NCBI RefSeq assembly: GCF_003073475.1
Contig: NZ_CP029033.1
Span: 2,542,001 to 2,606,000 of the forward strand
DNA: 64,000 nucleotides
From: Actinobaculum sp. 313
GTDB lineage: Bacteria; Actinomycetota; Actinomycetes; Actinomycetales; Actinomycetaceae
Reading direction: 5' to 3'
Made by a program: the position numbers and the translations under genes. Below the pieces are notes generated by a model. That model was not told the origin of the DNA, ran no database searches, and saw nothing but the letters and a program-made list of their open reading frames with translations. Shown one piece after another: positions 54,301 to 63,806 of this stretch (position 1 is the first letter of the stretch; every line of letters starts with the position of its first letter).

Positions 54301-57048
54301 ATGACGAACGATGTGACGATCTCCGCTGCGGCCACCCCGCCGCGTCGCAGTGTCGTCCTCGTTGACGAGGTCACCCACTGGCTTCGCCGCCCACGTGACC
54401 TTGTATCGGTAGTGCTGTATCTGATCAGCATCGGGCTGGTCATGCTGCTGGCGGTATATGGCGCCTCCACCACGTTGGCGGTGACGCGGGACGTCCGCAC
54501 CGCCACCAGCGGCATACTGCAAACGATACTTTTCATGCCCATCAATGTGCTGGAGGGCCTTCTCAGTTTCTTTCTTCCCCTCGCCGTTGCGGTGGACCTG
54601 GCGTGGAGGCGGCGCTGGCGCTCGCTCGTCACTTCGGCCATGGCACTCGTATCGGCCACCGCACTGGCATACGGCCTGCTCTGGTTATTTCAACGCTATT
54701 TTCCACTCTCGCCCATTACCGGCCAACTCTCGGACTCAATCAGCGAGCAGACCATCATTTTCCTTCTGCCCTACGTAGCCGCAATTTCCGCAGTTCTTAC
54801 GGTTAATGGCTCCCGAAAACGCACCAAGATCATTTCCTGGGGCTGGTGGCTGCTGATTATTGTGCTCATCGTTTCCGTATTGCAGGGAACTCAGACCTTG
54901 CCCGGCGCCCTGATTACGGTCCTGCTCGGCATGCTCTGCGGCTGCCTTGCCCGCTACATCGCCGGAGACGACCCTGATCGTGTGGTGGGTGCCGACCTGG
55001 TCAATCTTGTACGACGTGCCGGTATTGATGCCGTGCAGATAGTCCGGATCGACGATCTGCCCGACGACGTCGATCTATCGGCTTGGCGTGCTAACACGGC
55101 GGAACCCATCGGATACGTTGACCGATTCGGCATAGAACAAATACGCCTACTGTTGCGCGACAGTACTGCGGGAGAAGCTGCAAACCATTCAAGCGCAGAC
55201 ACCGAACTGCCCACCTGCTGCGCTACAACGGTAGACAACGAAGGATCGCCGGTCGATCAGATACCGCCGAGCGGTGGTGCGGGTGATGCTTCAGTTATCG
55301 CACCCCCGGAAGATACCTCCTCCGGATCCCTTACCGTTGCCGATGATTTGAACGCCTGGCAGTTGCGGGCTGTCACCATAGATGCACACCATCCGCCCCT
55401 CGGAGAGGAGGCCTCCCGCAACTACATTGTCACGGACGTTACGGGCAGACATTTCCACCTCGCCCTCCTCGACGCTGATCAGCACATCGTCGGACTGTTG
55501 GCGACGATGTGGAACCGCATTGTTCTGACCACCTCCACCCGCCGATCAGAGCGCACAATCGAGGCGTCAACTGATCGTGTCGTGCTTATGGAACTCACCG
55601 CTGCAAACATGGGAGTGTGCCCACAGCGTCTGGTACGAGTGGCAGGTTCGGACACGTCCATGGCCGTTGCTTTTGAAGTGGACGGCGCCACCGCCTTTTC
55701 CGCACTTCATGCCGATACTATCCCGGATAGTGCCCTCGACGAGGTATGGGACGTCCTACAACGCGCGCATCGCCGCGGCCTCTCGCATGGAGACATCCGG
55801 GCCGGCGTCGTCGCCCTGCGTGACGGCCATGCCGAAATCCTCCACTGGGAGAATGGGTCATTGGCAGCCTCGGAGATTACCCGGCGGATTGATATGGCGC
55901 AGGCGATGGCCATGTTGGCAACCACGGTTGGCTTTGATCGGGCCATAGCTTCGGCGAAGCGGTGCCTGCCGGTCGATCAGATTGTCTCCCTGGCACCGAT
56001 TCTGCAGGCTGCCATCCTTCCAAACGAGACCCGCTCGGCATTGACAGATAAACGCGAATTGCAGCGACTTCGCGACGCCATGACGGTGGCGATTCCCGCA
56101 GCAGCCGAAACCCAGCCCATGCAACTGCGGCGTTTCTCCGCCAGAACCGTTATCACGGTCTCCGTCGGTCTTATCGCGGTATTCATCCTGCTTGGATCCA
56201 TCAACTTCGAGGACTTGAAGAAGACCTTGGTCCAAGCCCAGCCCCTGTGGATCCTGCTCGGCATTATCGCCAGCGGCCTGACTTACCTCGGCGCCGGCAT
56301 CACCCTCAAAGCCTTCACAGCAGAGCACCTCACCCTGGGGCGCACCACCATGGTGCAGTTGGCGGCATCGGTCGTCTCTCTGGTGGCGCCCGCCGGTATT
56401 GGCCACGCGACGTTGAATCTCCGCTTCCTACAACGGCAAAAGGTTCCCATCGCCATTGCGGTGGCAACCGTATCCTTGGTGCAGGTAGCGCAGTTCGTCA
56501 CCACAATTCTGCTGCTCATACTCCTCGGGCTACTCACCGACCAAGTCGGCAGTCTGTCTATTCCCTCCGGCACAATACTGCTAGTTTTGGGTATCGTCGT
56601 CGCCGTCATCGTGGCCATCTGGCTGATTCCGCCCCTGCGCCGCTGGCTGCTGGAACGCATTCGCCCAACTCTTGACAAGGTGTGGCCGCGTCTCGTCTGG
56701 CTGGCCACTCACCCGCGGCGCATCTTCTACGGCTTCTTCGGATGCGTGGTACAGACGGTTGGGTATGTGGCGGCGTTCGGCGCCTGCCTCGCCGCCTTCA
56801 ACGAGACCCTATCGATTGTGACCCTCGCGGTTACCTATCTCGTCTCCAACTCCATCGGCTCGGTTGTGCCCTCCCCCGGTGGTATCGGCCCGGTTGAGGC
56901 CGCGCTTACCGGCGGCCTCACGCTAGCTGGCGTGCCTTACTCGGTGGCTCTCTCCACCGCGGTTCTCTACCGCCTTCTCACCTTCTGGGGACCGGTGCCG
57001 ATCGGCTGGCTCGCGCTGCGCCGACTTACGAAGAAGGATGTGGTCTAA
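54301..57048 (+). CDS. Membrane protein with kinase-like middle domain and C-terminal flippase (LPG synthase TM) domain
   Basis: A 915-residue protein. The N-terminal part (about 20-225) has six or seven helices. Its middle (about 390-560) contains HRRGLSHGDIRAGVVALRDG, a degenerate HGD catalytic loop as in ABC1/aminoglycoside kinase-like folds, without a clear DFG. A polar loop (about 280-345) is rich in Ala, Ser and Pro. The C-terminal 300 residues (about 600-905) are the LPG_synthase_TM/UPF0104 flippase domain with VPSPGGIGPVEAALTGG. Such fusions likely link a bound ligand or lipid with flipping. It overlaps the next gene by 1 nt (TAATG), so they are coupled. Confidence 0.8.
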   Translation: MTNDVTISAAATPPRRSVVLVDEVTHWLRRPRDLVSVVLYLISIGLVMLLAVYGASTTLAVTRDVRTATSGILQTILFMPINVLEGLLSFFLPLAVAVDLAWRRRWRSLVTSAMALVSATALAYGLLWLFQRYFPLSPITGQLSDSISEQTIIFLLPYVAAISAVLTVNGSRKRTKIISWGWWLLIIVLIVSVLQGTQTLPGALITVLLGMLCGCLARYIAGDDPDRVVGADLVNLVRRAGIDAVQIVRIDDLPDDVDLSAWRANTAEPIGYVDRFGIEQIRLLLRDSTAGEAANHSSADTELPTCCATTVDNEGSPVDQIPPSGGAGDASVIAPPEDTSSGSLTVADDLNAWQLRAVTIDAHHPPLGEEASRNYIVTDVTGRHFHLALLDADQHIVGLLATMWNRIVLTTSTRRSERTIEASTDRVVLMELTAANMGVCPQRLVRVAGSDTSMAVAFEVDGATAFSALHADTIPDSALDEVWDVLQRAHRRGLSHGDIRAGVVALRDGHAEILHWENGSLAASEITRRIDMAQAMAMLATTVGFDRAIASAKRCLPVDQIVSLAPILQAAILPNETRSALTDKRELQRLRDAMTVAIPAAAETQPMQLRRFSARTVITVSVGLIAVFILLGSINFEDLKKTLVQAQPLWILLGIIASGLTYLGAGITLKAFTAEHLTLGRTTMVQLAASVVSLVAPAGIGHATLNLRFLQRQKVPIAIAVATVSLVQVAQFVTTILLLILLGLLTDQVGSLSIPSGTILLVLGIVVAVIVAIWLIPPLRRWLLERIRPTLDKVWPRLVWLATHPRRIFYGFFGCVVQTVGYVAAFGACLAAFNETLSIVTLAVTYLVSNSIGSVVPSPGGIGPVEAALTGGLTLAGVPYSVALSTAVLYRLLTFWGPVPIGWLALRRLTKKDVV

Positions 57049-58820
57049 TGGCGTCGGAGGGCACACACGTGACCCCAAATGGACCTGTCACCTCCGATGA
57101 GTCCGTAACCTCCGAAGCGGGTACATCACACCGCTTCGCAGCGAGGTTTCCACGTTTCGACGCCGTGGCATGGATCGTGACCGCAGTCGGGGCCGTGCTT
57201 TTCACCGCTTACGCCATCCGGCAGTGGGATGCCTTCTTCTCCTCGTCCTGGGACCAGGGTATTTTCACCCAACTCGCCCAACGTTACGCAAATCTTGAGA
57301 CGCCCATCGTCGATATCAAAGAGCCGGGTTTCAATCTGTGGGGCGATCATTTCCATCCCGTGCTACTGGTAACGGGCATCGTATTCAAGATTTGGCCGAG
57401 CGGGCTCTCGCTACTGGTGTTGCAGGCACTCCTGTTCGCCCTTTCCGCCGAACCCATCACACGGGTGGCCCGGGCACGGCTCGGTCGACTGTGGGGAACG
57501 CTCGTTGGCATCGCCTACCTATTCTCCTGGGGCCTCGCCTCCGCACTGTCCGTGCAGTTCCACGAGTACTGCTTCGCCGTGGTCTTCCTGGCCTTTGGGC
57601 TCTCGCATTGGTTGGAAGGACGGCACCGCCTGGCTCTTATCGAACTCGCAGCAATCGTGTTCGTCAAAGAAGACCTCGGGCTAACCGTTGTGGCTTTCGG
57701 AGCCGTGCTCATCTGGATGCAATGGGGGCGGGAGTCCGCCCCCGCCGCCGCTGTCACTGCCCGAGAGGACCGGGCGGATCTACCTGCAGCCCAGTCGCAA
57801 CCCGATGCCGTCAGTTCCTTGCCTGCCGTCACTTCCGTTGCCACTCACGAGTCGACGTCGCTCAACGCGTCCGCTTCTCAATTCCCGGCACGGACCTACG
57901 CTTTCTTCCGCCGCACCCTCCACACACGCGAAGCCACAACCGGGCTGCTGTGCATCCTGTGGGGATTCTTCTGGTTCGTCGTATCTACCTTCATCATCCT
58001 GCCCCTGTTCAACGTGTACGGCACGTGGAACTACACCGGAAATCTCAGCGAAACACAGACGGACATCCCCGGGATTCTTGGCTGGCTCACGAATTTCTTC
58101 GGACCCGGGCAAAAGGAGGTCACCGCCCTCCTCCTGATACTCGCGAGCGGCGTTGTCGGCCTGCGCAGCCCCTACATATGGCTGATGCTCCCCACCCTGG
58201 TGTGGCGTTTCGCCGGTAATGTGACGCACTACTGGGGATGGGGCTGGCACTACTCCGCTATTTTGATGCCAATCGCCGCTATCGCGCTTATTGACGGGGT
58301 GGAGCGGTTGCGCGGCAGCACGCGGCTCCGTTCCCACTGGAAGAAGAAGGCCGCCGCCGTAGGCACCTGCCTCGCACTTGCCACTAGCGCCACCATGACT
58401 TTCAACGGCGCCATTGGAACAATGCTGCGCGGCGAGACCATCGGAGGCTACTCCAGTCAGAGTTCGCGCGACGCCGCATGGGGCCTCGTGGACACCCTGG
58501 GCACCGGGCACAACGTGTGTACGGATATCTGGCTCATGGCCTACCTGGTACCCGGTAATACGGTGTATTGGGAGGGCACGGTCAACTCCGGCAACTCGAC
58601 GGCCGGGCTCTATTACGACCCGTCCACTGGCACCTCGACTGATGGCACGAGATCCGGCGCGCAGAAAGCCATCGACGTCGTCGCCGCAAGCCCGCAAAGC
58701 GCGGTCATGCCATTCTCCCCGGAACAACTGACGCGTTGGGCGGCGGAGAACTTCGGCGGCCAATGGGAGATCACCTACTCCAGCGAAGGATTCCGGATCG
58801 CGCAACGCATCGCGGAATAA
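57048..58820 (+). CDS. DUF2079 multi-TM membrane protein
   Basis: A 590-residue polytopic membrane protein of the DUF2079 family. It has the WDQGIFTQLAQRYANLETP block, FHPVLLVTGIVFKIWPSGL, VFVKEDLGLTVVAFGAVLI and GWGWHYSAILMPIAAIALID, with about nine helices. A polar loop at about 215-275 is low-complexity (Ala/Ser/Thr/Asp). In other bacteria the family looks like glycosyltransferase-like C-type integral proteins, but its function is unproven. It starts at the last base of the flippase stop. Confidence 0.83.
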   Translation: MASEGTHVTPNGPVTSDESVTSEAGTSHRFAARFPRFDAVAWIVTAVGAVLFTAYAIRQWDAFFSSSWDQGIFTQLAQRYANLETPIVDIKEPGFNLWGDHFHPVLLVTGIVFKIWPSGLSLLVLQALLFALSAEPITRVARARLGRLWGTLVGIAYLFSWGLASALSVQFHEYCFAVVFLAFGLSHWLEGRHRLALIELAAIVFVKEDLGLTVVAFGAVLIWMQWGRESAPAAAVTAREDRADLPAAQSQPDAVSSLPAVTSVATHESTSLNASASQFPARTYAFFRRTLHTREATTGLLCILWGFFWFVVSTFIILPLFNVYGTWNYTGNLSETQTDIPGILGWLTNFFGPGQKEVTALLLILASGVVGLRSPYIWLMLPTLVWRFAGNVTHYWGWGWHYSAILMPIAAIALIDGVERLRGSTRLRSHWKKKAAAVGTCLALATSATMTFNGAIGTMLRGETIGGYSSQSSRDAAWGLVDTLGTGHNVCTDIWLMAYLVPGNTVYWEGTVNSGNSTAGLYYDPSTGTSTDGTRSGAQKAIDVVAASPQSAVMPFSPEQLTRWAAENFGGQWEITYSSEGFRIAQRIAE

Positions 58821-58991
58821 TACTGGCACCGCCCAGTGCGTGTACGACGAGGTACTTCCACGTGCACTGCCGGGTACGTGCGCCGGTTGCCAGCCCGCGC
58901 AAGGTATAACAAGGTACTTCCACCATGCGAATTCCGGGCAATTCGCCGACTGGGCTCCCACGTTCGCACGGAACGTGCAAGAATCAGAACT

Positions 58992-60670
58992 ATGAATGAA
59001 CGTGCTGGAACTCCCGCCCTACCCGAGGACCTCATCGATGTTGACGAGCTCCTTTCCGCCTACTACAACATTGAGCCCGATCCCGCGAACCCGGCGCAGG
59101 CCGTGGTATTCGGAACGTCGGGTCACCGCGGTTCAAGCCTCGACGGTGCTTTCAACGAGGCACATATTGCGGCCACCACTCAGGCGATCGTCGACTACCG
59201 GCGTTCCCAGGGATTTGACGGCCCGCTGTACATTGGCCGCGATACCCACGCGCTGTCCGAGCCTGCCGAACGCACCGCCGTCGAAGTCCTCGTCGCTAAC
59301 GATGTAGACGTTCGGCTTGATGCCCGCGGCTCATGGACACCCACCCCGGCCGTATCACTGGCCATCCTGACGGCAAATGGTGCCGGAACCGACGCCGGGG
59401 TGCGCACCACCGGGCCCGGCCTGGCCGATGGCATCGTCATCACCCCGTCACACAACCCGCCACGCGACGGCGGGTTCAAGTACAACCCGCCGAACGGTGG
59501 CCCGGCGGATACCGATGCCACCAAGGTGATTGCCGCCCGCGCCAACGAGATCCTGCGCGAGGGCTGGAAGTCCGTCAAGCGGATCCCCTACGAGCAGGCC
59601 GTGAAAAGTGATCGGGTACGAGGGCATGACTTCCTCTCCGCCTATGTCGAGTCGCTGTCCACCATGATCGACTTCCAGGCGATCCGTAACTCCGGGGTGC
59701 GCATTGGCGCCGACCCAATGGGCGGAGCCTCTGTCGAGTACTGGGGAGCCATCGGCGAACGGTATGGACTGGATCTGACCGTGGTCAACGAGCAGGTCGA
59801 TCCACGCTGGGCATTTATGACCTTGGATTGGGACGGCAAGATCCGCATGGACTGCTCGTCACCCAATGCCATGGCATCCCTGCGCCAGCGCATGGCGCCG
59901 GGTGCGGACGGTTCCACGCCCTTTGATATCGCCACCGGCAACGACGCCGATTCGGATCGGCACGGTATCGTCACTGCCGACGGCGGCCTGATGAATCCAA
60001 ACCATTACCTCGCAGTTGCCATCGAATACCTGTTCTCACACCGCCCCGGCTGGAACGCCCAGGCGGGGGTTGGAAAGACGCTCGTGTCTTCCTCGCTGAT
60101 TGATCGGGTGGTGGCCGGTATGGGACGGCAACTCGTCGAGGTTCCCGTAGGCTTCAAGTGGTTTGTTCCCGGCCTCCTGAGCGGCACCATCGGTTTCGGC
60201 GGCGAGGAGAGCGCCGGTGGTTCATTCCTGCGCAACAACGGCACGGTGTGGACAACCGACAAAGACGGCTTGATCATGGATCTTCTTGCTTCGGAGATCA
60301 TGGCGGTCACCGGGAAGTCGCCGTCACAGCTACACGACGATCAGGTCGCGCGTTACGGCGCTAGTTCCTACGCGCGTATCGACGCCCCCGCCAGCAAGGA
60401 GGAGAAGGCCAAACTCGGCGCCCTCGCACCAGAAGACGTCTCCGCTAGCACCCTCGCCGGTGAGCACATCACCGCGAAACTGGTTCGCGCCCCGGAAACG
60501 ATGCCCTGATCGGTGGACTCAAGGTCTGCACGGAGAATGCCTGGTTCGCAGCGCGCCCATCAGGCACCGAAGATGTGTATAAGATTTACGCCGAGTCCTT
60601 TAAGGGAGAGGAGCACCTCACGCAGGTGCAGGACGAGGCGAAGGCAGTCGTCGCCGCCGCTCTCGGATAA
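58992..60670 (+). CDS. pgm: Phosphoglucomutase (alpha-D-glucose phosphate-specific), apparent frameshift near 3' end
   Basis: Interconverts glucose 1- and 6-phosphate. It has the N-terminal [15 protein letters not shown], the catalytic Ser in [20 protein letters not shown], the metal motif [13 protein letters not shown], and the sugar-binding [12 protein letters not shown]. Family proteins end with a phosphate loop such as [20 protein letters not shown], which appears here in another frame after 60500 (to stop 60670). The body frame ends at 60509, because one base, most simply an extra G in CCGGAAACG at about 60495, is missing. ATG at 58992 has no good ribosome site. Total with correction about 560 residues. 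Confidence 0.9.
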
Positions 60671-60683
60671 GACCTGAGTGGGA

Positions 60684-60735
60684 GCCGCCATGCCGGTGTG
60701 GTCACCTTCCATCCCTTCAACCACACCGGTGCGGC
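60684..60735 (+). terminator. Terminator-like hairpin after pgm
   Basis: CCGGTGTGGT and ACCACACCGG form a perfect 10-bp stem, extended below by GCCGCCA/TGCGGC. It starts 14 bp after the restored pgm stop. No long T-run. Confidence 0.6.
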
Positions 60736-60867
60736 AGCATGTATGTCAATTGCCGCCGAATTAATCACGCGGCGGCAGCTGCCGCCGCACAGCTGAAATA
60801 AAGCTGCTGATATAGCACTGCTGATATAAACAGGTGACGTTGTCGCCGCAACACCTAAGGAGTGAGT

Positions 60868-62322
60868 ATGTCCATCCCTACCCCGCCGCAAGGAATCGCC
60901 GATATCGGCGTCACCGGCATGGCCGTCATGGGATCGAATCTGGCGCGTAATCTAGCTCGCAACGGCTACAAGGTTGCGATTCATAATCGTTCGGCGGCTA
61001 GAACCGAGAAGGTTATGGCCGAGCATGGCGACGAAGGCGTGTTCTATCCGGCCGAGTCTCTCAGCGATTTCGTGGCGGCACTGTCGCGGCCACGCGTCGC
61101 CATCATCATGGTGAAGGCGGGGGCGCCCACCGATGCCGTTATCGACCAGTTGGCCGACTTGATGGAGCCGGGCGATATCATTGTCGACTGCGGTAACGCC
61201 AACTATCACGACACCCGCCGCCGCGAAGCCGATATCCGAGCACGCGGACTGCACTACGTCGGTTCGGGAGTTTCCGGCGGTGAGGAAGGTGCCCTGAACG
61301 GCCCATCAATCATGCCCGGTGGAACGGCCGAATCCTACGAACGTCTGGGCCCGATGTTCGAGAAGATCTCCGCCCATGTCGATGGCGAACCGTGCTGTAC
61401 GCACGTGGGGCCAGATGGCGCCGGGCACTTCGTCAAGATGGTGCACAACGGCATTGAGTATGCAGATATGCAGGTTATCGCCGAGGCGTACTACATCATG
61501 TCGACTGCGTTGGGAATGTCCGCGCCGGAGATCGGCGAGGTATTCCGCAAGTGGAATGAGACCGAGCTCGGATCGTACCTGATTGAGATCACCGCGGAGG
61601 TACTGGCGCATACCGACGCCGCTACCGGCAAACCCTTCGTCGATATCATCCTCGACCGCGCAGGGCAGAAGGGCACCGGCACATGGACCGTGCAGAACGG
61701 TGCCGAGATGGGTGTACCGGTCACCGGAATCGCCGAGGCCACCTTTGCGCGTGGCCTCTCCAGTTCCGTCGCGCAGCGCGAGGCCGGGCGTAGCCTGACC
61801 GCCGGCGTCGAGACGGTGCCCGTCGAGGATAGGGAGGCCTTTATCGAAGATATCCGGCAGGCCTTGTACGCCTCGAAGATGGTCGCCTACTCGCAGGGCT
61901 TCGAACTCATTCGGAAGGCATCCGACGAATACGAATGGAACGTTGACCTGGGTGCCATGGCGCGTATCTGGCGCGGTGGCTGCATTATCCGTGCGGTATT
62001 CCTCGGCAGGATCACCGACGCCTACGAGCGCGACCCGCAGCTCCCCCTGCTGCTGGCGGACGGCTACTTCGCCGAGGAGATCGGCAAGGCCGTTCCTTCC
62101 TGGCGGCGAGTTGTTTCCTATGCAGCCCGCACCGGTGTGCCCATCCCGGTGTTCGCGTCATCACTGGCTTACTACGACGGCGTGCGCGCGGACCGGCTAC
62201 CCGCCAACCTCATCCAAGGGCAGCGGGATTACTTCGGTGCACACACCTATCAGCGTGTTGATAAGGAAGGCGTTTTCCACACGCTGTGGAGCGGAGATCG
62301 CTCGGAGGAAAAGCAGAGCTGA
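60868..62322 (+). CDS. gnd: 6-phosphogluconate dehydrogenase (decarboxylating)
   Basis: A 484-residue enzyme oxidising 6-phosphogluconate to ribulose 5-phosphate in the pentose phosphate pathway. The Rossmann motif is GVTGMAVMGSNLARNLARNG (GxAxMG...), with IHNRSAARTEKV downstream. The substrate loop is VGSGVSGGEEGALNGPSIMP, and the catalytic Lys/Glu region is HFVKMVHNGIEYADMQVIAE. Full family length. Start ATG at 60868 with AAGGAG before it; an in-frame GTG lies two codons earlier. Next to pgm, so central sugar phosphate genes are grouped. Confidence 0.93.
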   Translation: MSIPTPPQGIADIGVTGMAVMGSNLARNLARNGYKVAIHNRSAARTEKVMAEHGDEGVFYPAESLSDFVAALSRPRVAIIMVKAGAPTDAVIDQLADLMEPGDIIVDCGNANYHDTRRREADIRARGLHYVGSGVSGGEEGALNGPSIMPGGTAESYERLGPMFEKISAHVDGEPCCTHVGPDGAGHFVKMVHNGIEYADMQVIAEAYYIMSTALGMSAPEIGEVFRKWNETELGSYLIEITAEVLAHTDAATGKPFVDIILDRAGQKGTGTWTVQNGAEMGVPVTGIAEATFARGLSSSVAQREAGRSLTAGVETVPVEDREAFIEDIRQALYASKMVAYSQGFELIRKASDEYEWNVDLGAMARIWRGGCIIRAVFLGRITDAYERDPQLPLLLADGYFAEEIGKAVPSWRRVVSYAARTGVPIPVFASSLAYYDGVRADRLPANLIQGQRDYFGAHTYQRVDKEGVFHTLWSGDRSEEKQS

Positions 62323-62354
62323 GCGGCTGTGAAGCGAGCCGCAACAGCGGCCCC

Positions 62355-62389
62355 ACCGCCCGCGCCCCAGTCAACTGGACGCGGGCGGT
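62355..62389 (+). terminator. GC hairpin after gnd
   Basis: ACCGCCCGCG and CGCGGGCGGT form a perfect 10-bp stem around CCCCAGTCAACTGGA, 32 bp after the gnd stop. It ends in TTCC, not a T-run. Confidence 0.6.
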
Positions 62390-62605
62390 TCCGGCGCCAG
62401 GCCCTCCGCGTACCGGGCCCTTCCGCGTACCGGACCCCTCCGCTCTCCACCGAAAAGAGGCGGAACCATCCGGCCTCACATTTCGCGCAAGTACAGCGCC
62501 ACTGGACCCGAATTGTGACAATGTTAGAAGGCGGGCAGCTCCAACATCTGCTTCGTGCCCCACATCGCGACAATGGCGTAGCCACAAACCGGCAAAGGAA
62601 CGAGC

Positions 62606-63550
62606 ATGCGAACCACACTTGAATACATCACACCGGTGATCACCGCCTTCACCGACGACGGCGCCATAGACGAGGCGGCCAACCGCGCCGTCTATGACTT
62701 CCTCATCGATGGCGGAATCGATGGCCTTCTTCTGCTCGGCAGTATCGGCGAGTTCTACGCCATCCCACGCGAGGAACAGCTCCACCTCATTGACCTGGCA
62801 ACCACGCATATCGCGGGTAGAACCCACCTGTTGGTGGGAACCGGGGGCAACTCGGTGGCCGAGACGATTGAAATGTCCCATTATGCGCTGCATGCGGGCG
62901 CCGACGGCGTCGTCATCATCGCACCCTACTATTTCCAACTCTCCGAGGCGGACCTCTATCACCACTACGCCACGATTGCCAAGGAAGTGGTTGGAAGAAT
63001 CTACCTGTACAACTTCCCCGGCTGTACCGGGAACCCGTTGAGCACTGCGCTGGTGCAGCGGCTCGCGGCAGATCACCCATTCATTGTGGGAATCAAGGAT
63101 ACCCTGCCCGATATGTCGCATACGCGCGAGCTGATCGACACAATTCTGCCGGATCGCCCGGAGTTCCAAATCTACTCCGGGCTGGATGAGAACTTCGCGC
63201 ACAACGCTCTGGCGGGAGGCAGCGGCTGTATTGCCGGCCTTTCCAACATCTACCCGGAGGTATGCGCCGCCTGGGCGAAATCGTGCCGCAACCAGGACTG
63301 GGAGGCAAGCGCGCGCTTGCAGCACATAATCGACACCCTTGCACCCCTATACAACATCACCCCTAACTTCACTCCCATACTCAAATACGCCATGGCATGG
63401 CGCGGCGTACCGGTCGCGCAGGCGTGCCGTACCTCGTGCGCACCGCTGAACGAAGCACAGAAGCAGGCCGTCGACGCGATTCTGCAGCGCGCCACCGCCC
63501 TTATCGCTGAGGCCGGACTCCGCCTCCTTCCCGCCACGCGCCCCTTATGA
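62606..63550 (+). CDS. Dihydrodipicolinate synthase family aldolase (probable 2-keto-3-deoxy sugar acid aldolase, YagE/YjhH-like)
   Basis: A 314-residue (beta/alpha)8 class I aldolase. The Schiff-base Lys is in FIVGIKDTLPDM, the catalytic Tyr in IYLYNFPGCTG, and the GSIGEFYA segment replaces the GTTGE of DapA. With YjhG-type dehydratase starting next, the pair resembles YagE/YagF and YjhH/YjhG, which turn D-xylonate into 2-keto-3-deoxy-xylonate and then pyruvate plus glycolaldehyde. This makes a sugar-acid pathway the best guess rather than lysine synthesis. GGAAC lies before the ATG. Confidence 0.85.
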   Translation: MRTTLEYITPVITAFTDDGAIDEAANRAVYDFLIDGGIDGLLLLGSIGEFYAIPREEQLHLIDLATTHIAGRTHLLVGTGGNSVAETIEMSHYALHAGADGVVIIAPYYFQLSEADLYHHYATIAKEVVGRIYLYNFPGCTGNPLSTALVQRLAADHPFIVGIKDTLPDMSHTRELIDTILPDRPEFQIYSGLDENFAHNALAGGSGCIAGLSNIYPEVCAAWAKSCRNQDWEASARLQHIIDTLAPLYNITPNFTPILKYAMAWRGVPVAQACRTSCAPLNEAQKQAVDAILQRATALIAEAGLRLLPATRPL

Positions 63551-63806
63551 CACTGTCTGCACACAGCCTCGTTTCCTGTGCCAACACGGGTACGTGGAAC
63601 ATAGTGCATGGGAGACAACCACGGCTGCATGCGACGTAGCGCTGCGGCACAACGTGTTGCGCGCGCCGTCAAACGAGTTGTGCCGAACCTTGCACACAAC
63701 AGAGCCCTTCACACAACAGAACCCCTCGCACATCCGAACCTTCACACATCCGAACCTTCACACATCCGGCCCCAAAACACACCGACCTTTCAACGAGGAC
63801 ACGATC
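63551..63806. repeat. Short spacer with CACATCCGAACCTT repeats
   Basis: CACATCCGAACCTTCA occurs at about 63730 and 63748 (period 18) with a third decayed copy (CACATCCGGCCC), preceded by CACACAACAGA(G/A)CCC twice. No gene. Confidence 0.6.

Noticed and set aside
57780-58961. 393-codon minus-strand frame opposite the DUF2079 gene
   Set aside because: Amino acid make-up is unnatural and the plus strand carries an established family.
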